Assembly (NCBI GenBank): GCA_015039365.1
Contig: WION01000067.1
Span: 140,936-204,935, forward strand
Direction: 5' to 3'
Source: Amanita rubescens
Taxonomy: Eukaryota > Basidiomycota > Agaricomycetes > Agaricales > Amanitaceae
DNA length: 64,000 bases
Under the pieces are notes generated by a model. The model worked only from the letters and a program-made list of their open reading frames with translations. It was not told the DNA's origin and did no database searches. The translations under genes were made by a program, and so were the position numbers. Of the stretch, positions 56,460 to 64,000 are shown piece after piece. Every line of letters begins with the position of its first letter. Within the stretch, counting starts at the first letter, position 1.

Positions 56460-58424
56460 ATGTCCTTCCCAGTTTCTATCTGTTTTCCCCCACCAGCTAC
56501 AGTGAGGCCCACTCATGCCTTTAAGCCTTTCCGGGAACGTCCAAGAGGCTTATGGAAAGCCCGTGTGACCTCTGGCCGCATATCCACGCCCAATGTCCCT
56601 GATAGGAAAGAGAAGCCCCTTCATCCCATCTCAGATACAGACGACGACGACGACGACGAGCGTTGCGACTCTCCACCTCCTTGTAAAAAACAGCGCACAG
56701 ACGATAGCTCGGACGACGACTCTTCATCTTTCGACGACCAAGAAGACGCAATCTTTTTGCACTACACACCTCACATACGCAACTGGAATTCTTCTAGCGT
56801 TAGGAAAATGGACACTTCGTCGACGGCGTGTGCTAGCACTTCTTTGAACGAAAAGAAGACTTGTGATATGGACGATTGGGAGGATCTCAAGGATCTATTT
56901 GCCAAAGCGACAGAGCAATATGAAGGTATGTATAAGCTCATTTGTTTTCCTCGACCCTGACGACTCTCTTTGCCGATCAGGGAACGACGCTGCCGAGGGC
57001 TTGCCTCTGTTGCGTGGTGTCATTCACGAGTGTCATCGTTTTCTACACGTTTACCCTGACCCTTCCGTCCTCTTCGCTGTTCCAACTCCGCCCGAATCAT
57101 CCCGTACTGGCAGGAAATCCAGGCAAGGCTCTTCTGAGCCGTCCTCTGCCGCAACCTTGCATGACGAACCACTTTTGGAACAGAAGAGGTGGGTTTACAG
57201 ACTATGTGTAACTCGCTGACCCACCTGTATTACAGTCTGGTCATAAAGTTTGAGCTACCAACCGCATTTCACGCGCTTCTAGGCACAGCTCTGTTCCTTT
57301 TTGGGAATCTCATTGCGCAGGAGCCCTCCCTCGCACTGGAAGGCGAACCAACGAACCCCGTCCCGTATTGGTTAGCAGCACTCGATGTATTTGAAACGGG
57401 CGAAAACTTGCCAAGCCGGACAACCGGTACAGGATACACCGACTGCCCAGAAGACTGGCGTATGGCCATCATCTGGGGCCGCACGCTCGTCTGTCTCGCC
57501 GATGACCTTGTGAACCGACAAATCCAAGCAAGGCAAGATGGTGAAGAAAACCCCCATGAAATCTATCTCGACGTGGAAGAGCCAGAATGGCCTCGCGAAT
57601 CGCCGTTCCACGCTATAGCCGCGCAGAGGCAGCCCATCACGCGACGCATGTCGTTTACGGCCGCAACACCAAACGATCTACTCGTGCTTGCCATGGACCA
57701 GTTTTCACGTGGAATTTTCCACATGCCTCACGCCAAACACATCCAATCGTGGCCTATCCTTGGTTCACCGGCTGCAACGAGTGGGCTTTCATCGGCTAGT
57801 GAGGGCTCGACGTTTTTCGCGCTGCCTGCGGCGGTAGACGAACAGTTTTCACGTGCGAGAGAGCTGTACACGATCGCGTCGGAAGTGCTGACGGTCGCTG
57901 AAAAGCTTGAAACTCCGTCAGAGCGGCATTATTGGGCGAATTGGGCTGACTCGGTTCTCAATCAAATGAAAATGGAGTCTGAAAGGGATGCCTGGCGGAC
58001 TCCTGTTCTGCGATCCCGCGGCCGCTGTCGTCTCATTGCAGGATCCGCCTTTGTCGAGGCGATAGAGACGGCTCTGGAGCGTGGGGAGACGGACGTTCTC
58101 CGGTCAGAAGAGGCAACGGATGCCAGAGAGGACTTGTCCATGGCTATAGATTTCTTTGAACGTGCAAAACTCAAGGAAGGAGATGAGCATCACACAAGAG
58201 GGTCATCAGAACGCTCGTCCGACTCTCCCGAACTTCGATTGTTATTGGCAGAGTCGCTCGTGACTTTGGCGAACCTGACAAAAGACAGAGAACGTAGAGA
58301 AGCTCTGTATGCGCGTGCAAAAACAGAAGCAGGGTCTAACATGGATTTGGATTTGGACTTGGATTTGGACGCTGATGACGACGACGATGACGACGAAAAT
58401 GACAGAATGGACGAATCACACTAG
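56460..58424 (+). CDS. ETT1: Enhancer of translation termination Ett1 (Nro1 family)
   Basis: Nuclear protein of fungi; Ett1 aids stop-codon recognition in budding yeast and its relative Nro1 controls the Ofd1 oxygenase in fission yeast. Exons: 56460-56925, 56981-57188, 57236-58424, giving 620 aa. The N-terminus is basic with an acidic Asp/Ser patch (about 60-95). The family body starts at WEDLKDLFAKATEQYE and continues with LPLLRGVIHECHRFL, FELPTAFHALLGTALFLFGN and DWRMAIIWGRTLVCLA; the helical repeats are typical. It ends in an acidic tail of Asp and Leu-Asp repeats, encoded by a GGATTT-like repeat and a GAC run near 58340-58400. The recognition is from memory of these phrases. The gene starts 124 bp after the peptidase stop, on the same strand. 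Confidence 0.75.
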
Positions 58425-59393
58425 TTGATTCGGTTTCTGAATTTATTTCATCATCACTACCGACAAGTTGTGCAGTGTTGCATGCGCCAACACAGGTACG
58501 CCCGCATTACGGGCTGCGCAACCTCACTGTCGGACCGCCCGCCGCATGCACCATGCGCTTCTATGTCCGCTCTCGCCCCCCAACACAATGCACTCAATAC
58601 CATCCCCTCCGGTTCCTCCATGCCGTATTATTAATAACCTATAACCTATACACGCCACCTAGTGGATGCTTTTTTTTTGTTCTTGGATTTCATGGGAGAA
58701 TTTACGGGCCATTTATTCAATACCCTTACCATGTCGAAACAGGTCGATATCGTTGTAGTAATTAGTCTGTCTTGTTTTGTAGCTCTCGATTGTTTGCTTT
58801 GCTTATATGACGTATAATGAAAGGTCTTATTACCTTGCCGAGATTCGAGTGGGTCGCGTTCGCGGGAGTGAACATGTGCCCCTTCTGCACGAGGCGAATG
58901 GAAGGTAAGTCTCGAGGGTCCTAATTAACTTCGATCGGGTGCTAGTGGGGTTTGGGGCCTAGCACGATTTGTTAATTGAAATGTACGATCGAGAAATGAG
59001 CTTCTTTTTACCTACATATAAGCTTCATGACCAGGAACCAGGGGTTTAACGTTTACGGACAGCTTAATGAAATGGAAGGGTGGAACAGCAGGTGCATTGT
59101 GCTTGAGTAAAAAAGACTTAAATATGTCTACTCGAGGATAGGGTCAAGCTGGAAAGGATGGTGAACGGAGACAGGAAGACCCAAGTCTACATCGCTCTAG
59201 ACGTCCGCGAATCGCTTGCGGGGTGATTACTTAAAAATAAAAGCGAGGGCATTGGTGAGCCCAAGTTTACATCGCTCTAGACGTCCTCGAATCATCCGCG
59301 GGAGTGATTAAAAATAAAAGTGAGGGTATTGGGGCTCTAGACATCCACGAATCGATTAAAAATAAAAAGAGGGGCTATTGGCGCACACGCACA
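58425..59393. other. Intergenic region between convergent genes
   Basis: 3' flanks of ETT1 and the carrier. No gene seen. Holds the tandem repeat at 59181-59380. Confidence 0.5.
59181..59380. repeat. Degenerate tandem repeat, three units
   Basis: Units share GCTCTAGACGTCCGCGAATC and GATTAAAAATAAAAG(T/C)GAGGG(T/C)ATTGG. The GCTCTAG starts are at 59194, 59274 and 59334, so the last unit is shortened. It lies just beyond the carrier stop codon. Confidence 0.8.
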
Positions 59394-60885
59394 TCAGGAA
59401 AGGACGCGTGTCATCATTTCGAATGTGCCAAACATGACCATGTTGACGGGTATAGCTCTGCGTCATTCAATTAGCTGGCTGGATTAATCTAGGCGAGATA
59501 GAACGAGTCTAGACTGGACTCGAGTACTGCTATCACTGCGCACGCGAGGTTTGATAGAATCTCAAATAGATTCCGGCCCGAACGTGCGCAAGTCTGGTTG
59601 TAGATATGAATAGCACTCTCACCGGATGATAGTAGGGGCCAGCCCTCTAAAGAACACACCCATGCCTTCTGCTCTATAGGAGTTGATGATGGTCGAGGCC
59701 ATGCTTCGATAAGGATCAGAGTCTAGTGCCCCCATCGTGTTCAGACTAGGCCGTTGTGCCAAAGGCGGAGATTGGAGCCTGGTCACTTCTAATTCGTGCG
59801 TCTGCAAGACGGAATAACCTTGAGCCGTTCCTTGCATTCTTGTCTTGACTACATCTAGAGGGAACGTTGCCGTCCAGCCGACTATCCGTGCACATATTCG
59901 TCAAGAGTTTTTGTAAGCTAGAAGAAGGCTTACCTATCCCTGCTACACCACCGGCTACCAAGGTAGTGTACCAGGGCGCACTCTGCGCGGTAGATCCCGA
60001 TAAAAAGCGTAAAGTACCTTCGTACTGGTATCGATTAGCTAAAGGTGGCAATTCAGGTTTGAAAGACGTACTCCGACAAAGTAGGCTGCGTATCCAATAT
60101 CTCTAAGAATCGTAACTGTCATTCCACGATAAAGCCCCGGAACGCCGGATTCTTTGAAAATTTTGAGTGCGATTTGGCTCGTGGAGGTGTGCACAAGCTG
60201 GTCTTGTTGTCGGATTTTGATAAGCTCCGTCGGTGTCGTGATAACTCTGTTGGTGGGATGAAAAAAGACAATGGAGAAAGGATAAAGAAAAGAACTGACG
60301 AGCATATTACGCCAGTTAATGCTCCAGCGATGGCTATCTGAGTGAGTGTGGGTATTGCATCGTTACTCTCGTGTTGAACCTTGAGGAAAAAGTGATACGA
60401 GGAAAATATGAGGCCGTTCAAGAACGCTGCTGTAATCTACGCATTGTCAGGCTCCCGACAGTGGTTGAAATTTAAAAGGGCGTACCAAGGGCGACGTGAT
60501 TCCCTTGAACAGACCAGCCAAACGCTCCTCATGGACGATAGACCCAAAGGCATGAAGAGTAGAAGAATATTTCCCAGAGATTGTTGGGCTCTGAAAGCGG
60601 ACTTTGACTGCGTTTTCATTTGTGAAAAGATGATTAAGGCGAGAAGCTCTAATGCTTACTGGTATCGAATGGATGTCCTACGATGAGACCAGCGATTCCC
60701 TGTCAGTAAATCATTTGAACATCCATATATGGTAGCTGCCAAGGAACTCACGGAGAGCGTGCCAGCGATAAAGTCAACGGTGGGGGCCAGCCCGGTAACT
60801 GTCCACGTACGCGTGCATGAGCGCAGAATTGAGAAATTCAATCTTCGCTCACACCTTTTGCGCTGGCTTCGATGGCATCGCTCAT
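59394..60885 (-). CDS. Mitochondrial carrier (SLC25 family)
   Basis: Inner-membrane solute carrier built from three repeats of two helices. The start at 60885 gives MSDAIEASAK, then [26 protein letters not shown] (first PX[D/E]XX[K/R] signature as PFDTIK), GLFKGI, the second repeat with ITTPTELIKIRQQ and GLYRGMTVTILRDIGYAAYF, and the third with ATFPLDVVKTRMQG and FFRGLAPTII. The last exon, 59457-59394, encodes AIPVNMVMFGTFEMMTR; the preceding intron (59458-59632) is 175 bp, longer than its neighbours. The PTELIK second signature and RDIGYAAYF suit the amino-acid/acylcarnitine/ornithine branch; the substrate is not assigned. It lies 85 bp downstream of the kinase stop on the same strand. Confidence 0.88.
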
Positions 60886-60970
60886 CAATGTAATGGTTGC
60901 TTGATTTGGTAATACAAATAATATTTAATTCAACGAGTATTCTATGAAACCAATCTCTGCTTCTAATCCC

Positions 60971-63099
60971 TTATCGCAACTCGACATAGTTGGCTGAAAA
61001 AAAGGAGTCATTATTGCAAAGATAAGATGTTTCTAAGCACTCACCTGGGAAGAAGCCACGTCGTCCATCTGCCAAAGTGCCCACCCACCAATTCTTTGTT
61101 ACAGCACTGATCTTAATGATCTCATCACCTTTACGGATGGATAAATCTTTATCCTCTTCAGCTTCAAGACTGATTAAAGATGATACTGAGATCTGCTAAT
61201 CGCAAGGGAAAAGAATTGTTAAAGCTTACTCATATAGGGCGATAGCCTCTGGTTGATCAACAAGTTCAACATAGTTGGCTTCAAAAGAACATCGGCATCC
61301 CAAAGCACAAGGCGAATCCGCCGTACGTACACGGGAATAACCCCCATTTGCCTCCAGGACCAACACCAGACCACCATCCATATTCTTCAGGCTTTCTTAT
61401 TCGTTCGATATATTCCCCTTTGACCAGGTTCATCTCATTATCTTCGGTAGCCTACAATCGCGCGCTAAGCAAGTTCCACTCGTGTATCCGGTACTCACCT
61501 CATAATCATACTGAACAACAGCTACTATCCCTCGTCCTCCAGCGCCAGTTGCATAATGTTCTGGCTTCGGTTTTGGTTCTTGGACACTTGACGGGGCAAG
61601 CGGTGAAGGTGCAAAACGATATCCTTTATCCCATGCATCTACAGGTGTCACTGGAGCCCTGGATGTAGAGGCCCTACCATACAATGAAGCAGCAGCAGTT
61701 GCCGGCTTTGCAGCACCCAGGCCGAAGGCCATGTTTTTCGTGATCTCTTTCATTCTCGGTCGTTTTGACGTCGCCCTCATCCAGCAGGACTGAATCACGT
61801 TCCATGCCCTATCACTCAAAGGTGGCTGATCTAACCGAGGTGGAAGTGTGCCTCGAGAGACGAGGGTCCAAATTTGTATCTCTTGTTTCCCGGCAAAAGG
61901 CATGCTATCGTAATGGATCTTGGCAATTCAGCAAGAGCATCCGCATGTTTATTACGACCTACTTCATAATAAAGACAACCAAATGCATAGACATCCGACA
62001 TTTGCGTTCTAGCTGGAACGTCTTCGGAAGAGTCATTCTCATCCTCGGAGAAACCGAATAGCTCTGGGGCCGCAAAATTGAAATGTAAAGCTCCGGATTG
62101 GGTATTCGTAGCTTCGGATAGTCGAGTTAGTCCAAAGTCAGCGATTTGAACATGAAGCATATTATCTAACAGAATATTCTCCTGGAGAGAAGAGTCAACA
62201 TTTCAACATGATGTATATCAGGTAGAACACATACCCCACGGAGGTCGCCATGAACTGTGCCTTCTGAATGAATATATTCCACGCCTCGAGCAACTTCCAG
62301 TATCTTCCATGGAAGGTGAGCGTCGACAAAGAGCTGAGGGAAGAAAACTTACACGTTCTTCTACCTCGGCTACAGATGGATTTGCTTTCTTGCGCCACTG
62401 GGCTAGATTGCCATTCATCATATAGGGCGAGACGAGGAAGAATTGTGGTGTCGTTCCATCTTCGAGCTCATAGATTCCTAAAAATGGTAGCACGAACCTA
62501 TGGGTTAGAGATCGCCACATCAGTGCCTCTCGACAAAAAGCCTATTGGAACAACGAAATCAACGCAATGACTCCATTATGGCAATAACATGAAGAACTGA
62601 CAACGTTGTTATCAGACTTGTACAATAGTTTGAGCGCAACGACTGCGCCCTGTAGTTCGCCCTTGAAAACGCGCCCAAAGCCACCACTACCGATATGGTC
62701 GCGCTTTTCTGGCATGCTGACTCCAGTCACGATCAAGGAGGGCGGTATGACAGGAATCCTTGATATGATTTTGAACATCAACCGTCTCGCTCGCCTCTTG
62801 ATACCCATGGTTTCACCCAGATTTGGTAGGAGACCATCACGAAGCAGGTAAAGCATGAAATCCAACAGATTCTTGACATCTGAGTCCTGGCTCAGCTGTT
62901 CTGCGACGCTGACGTAGTCTTCGCTGGACAATAAGTTGCAAATAAGATAGATAGCCGATTCATTCACGACGGAATCAGGCAGGATGGATGCGAGCCGCGA
63001 GTTCTTCTTGAGTAGATTCTTACTGTTAAGTATAGAGAGCAGCGTTGGGAGGGCACTGTGGCAGCCTTGATTTTGAAACTGCATCAGTATGCTGTTCAA
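60971..63099 (-). CDS. TKL-type protein kinase with two C-terminal SH3 domains
   Basis: From the ATG at 63099: about 110 residues of helical repeat-like sequence, then a kinase domain. Motifs: GSGGFGRVF (P-loop), VVALKLLYK (ATP lysine), REALMWRSLTHRFVLPFLGI, HGDLRGENILLD (HxD loop in the basidiomycete HGDLRG form), IADFGLTRL (DFG), APE (AAPELFG), SDVYAFGCLYYE and WNVIQSCW. The kinase looks catalytically complete. A Ser/Ala/Pro linker follows, then SH3-1 (AVVQYDYEATEDNE ... GWWSGVGPGGKWGLFPSNYVEL) and, after an intron, SH3-2 (IALYDLEAEEDKDLSIRKGD ... NWWVGTLADGRRGFFPANYV), ending VELR at 60971. Fungal SH3 domains usually sit in actin or polarity proteins; their fusion to a TKL kinase is uncommon in yeasts. 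The first exon is uncertain: the start could lie upstream of an unrecognised intron. Confidence 0.85.
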
Positions 63100-63467
63100 A
63101 ATTCAAATGCCCCCATGTGAAGCTTGAAGCATGACGGGAAAAGACTGCAAGAATGATATTTGAGTGCTTGATCGTGTGAACTGAATGACAAGAAAAGCTA
63201 AAGGCACGCATAACATAGCGTGGCAGTGCACATGCCTAATATCCATTACAAAATGCTCGTCTGGGAATATAAATGATATTTAATCCAATCGAGTAACCAC
63301 TCTCTACTTGTAATCTCTCATCGGACTCACTCTTGCGACTCTTGCAAACAACCGAACTATGACTTCTGAGTCAATGGCCAACATATCAATGCGGCGAAAG
63401 ACTTTTTCCACGCCCTACGAAACATATGCTTAGCAATCTACAGAACCACAACATCCATGCACGACAG
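63100..63467. other. Upstream region of the kinase gene and duplicated flank
   Basis: 63240-63330 resembles 60900-60975, the sequence around the kinase stop. It therefore represents the 3' flank of the partial paralogue at the right edge. No gene seen. Confidence 0.45.
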
Positions 63468-63809
63468 CTATGAGACACCCCCGCGAGAAACCTGGAGTCC
63501 TGCCCCATCGCGCCGCCCGCGCCCTTTAACGAGTTTAACCCGCCTTTCATTGGCGAATCCCCCGATGTCCTTGCCATAATCTGGAAATACTTGGTGGTGC
63601 ACGTTACCTGAACTACATGCAGCGATGATGTGCAGTAGATTCATTGGATCAAAATGCATAACATGCTCCAAGTCCGAGTTCCGGAATCGATATGTCGTGA
63701 TCGAGATAACGGAAATAGTGGTAATCATAATAACCAGAGGCGCTGTTATGATTGCAAGTTTCAAAGGTGGAATTTGCCCCCACGTGAGGCCATCCACGTG
63801 TGTTATCAC
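63468..63809 (-). CDS. Unrecognised open frame with a hydrophobic segment
   Basis: 113 codons on the minus strand: a hydrophobic segment (KLAIITAPLVIMITTISVIS), then HFDPMNLLHIIAACSSGN and a basic end. The composition looks protein-like. It begins 2 bp after the stop of the partial kinase paralogue, so it may be the remnant of another gene, or an extension of that paralogue through an unseen intron. Confidence 0.3.
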   Translation of the reverse strand: MITHVDGLTWGQIPPLKLAIITAPLVIMITTISVISITTYRFRNSDLEHVMHFDPMNLLHIIAACSSGNVHHQVFPDYGKDIGGFANERRVKLVKGRGRRDGAGLQVSRGGVS

Positions 63810-63811
63810 AC

Positions 63812-64000
63812 CTACATTGTGACCGTATAATGCCGCGGCGGTGGAGGAGGAGCTTCTTCCTCAACCGGAACATCCGCTTCTTCAACAAGTTCAACATAGT
63901 TGGCTTCAGGAACATCAGCATCCCAAAGCATAAGGGAAATATCCGCCGTACTTACACGGGAATAACCCCGATTTGCCTCCAGGACCAATACCAGACCACC
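63812..64000 (-). CDS. Partial paralogue of the kinase-SH3 gene, runs off right edge
   Basis: The last 130 bp match the SH3-1 region of the kinase gene at 61250-61380, including the intron whose removal yields FPSNYVELV. Instead of a second SH3, the reading goes EEADVPVEEEAPPPP and stops at 63812-63814. The kinase part would lie to the right of the window. It shows that the kinase-SH3 gene is also a tandem duplicate. Confidence 0.7.
   Translation of the reverse strand, partial: GGLVLVLEANRGYSRVSTADISLMLWDADVPEANYVELVEEADVPVEEEAPPPPPRHYTVTM

Overview
The window looks like nuclear DNA of an Agaricomycete. Rhizoctonia/Ceratobasidium (Cantharellales) fits best, judged from the gene families rather than from any database search. 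The signs are very dense short introns (about 46-60 bp, GT..AG with two GC..AG exceptions) and basidiomycete families: single-exon F-box proteins, TKL-type kinases, HNH-domain proteins, GPI-anchored Ser/Thr-rich surface proteins and BCS1-like AAA ATPases. I joined exons by hand; wherever I give a protein length, the exon lengths sum to a multiple of three.

Left part (1-27 kb). An unidentified gene runs off the left edge. It is followed by a Na+/H+ antiporter (1342-3143) and a complete 17-exon VPS10 sorting receptor (3528-8812). From 8.8 to 25 kb the DNA is a duplication and decay zone. It holds broken pieces of VPS10 in at least four places and two small secreted proteins with a CX3C-Xn-CX3C pattern (10.7 and 12.8 kb). 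It also holds two copies of a cassette pairing a stanniocalcin-like secreted gene with a GPI-anchored surface protein (13.9-15.0 and 22.9-24.6 kb), two tandem single-pass membrane proteins (15.6-19.1 kb) and an HNH-family gene with a frameshift. A second antiporter copy lies inverted at 25.4-27.0 kb.

Middle part (27-45 kb). DNM1, the mitochondrial and peroxisomal fission dynamin (27285-30385), is followed by seven tandem, intronless F-box genes. One has a frameshift, and the scar of a further, deleted copy lies at 44.6 kb. Spacers between the F-box genes carry short copies of the DNM1 3' end, which points to the duplication starting at the DNM1/F-box boundary.

Right part (45-64 kb). This is conventional gene-dense fungal DNA: a BCS1-like AAA ATPase (minus), a 3.8-kb stretch with no recognised gene, the divergent pair SYS1 (minus) and dipeptidyl aminopeptidase (plus) with start codons 66 bp apart, ETT1 (plus), an SLC25 mitochondrial carrier (minus), and a TKL kinase fused to two SH3 domains (minus). 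A truncated paralogue of that kinase runs off the right edge.

Functional picture: housekeeping membrane-traffic and organelle genes (VPS10, DNM1, SYS1, BCS1, ETT1, carrier, dipeptidyl peptidase) frame two expansion zones. One produces secreted and surface proteins, the other produces F-box substrate receptors.
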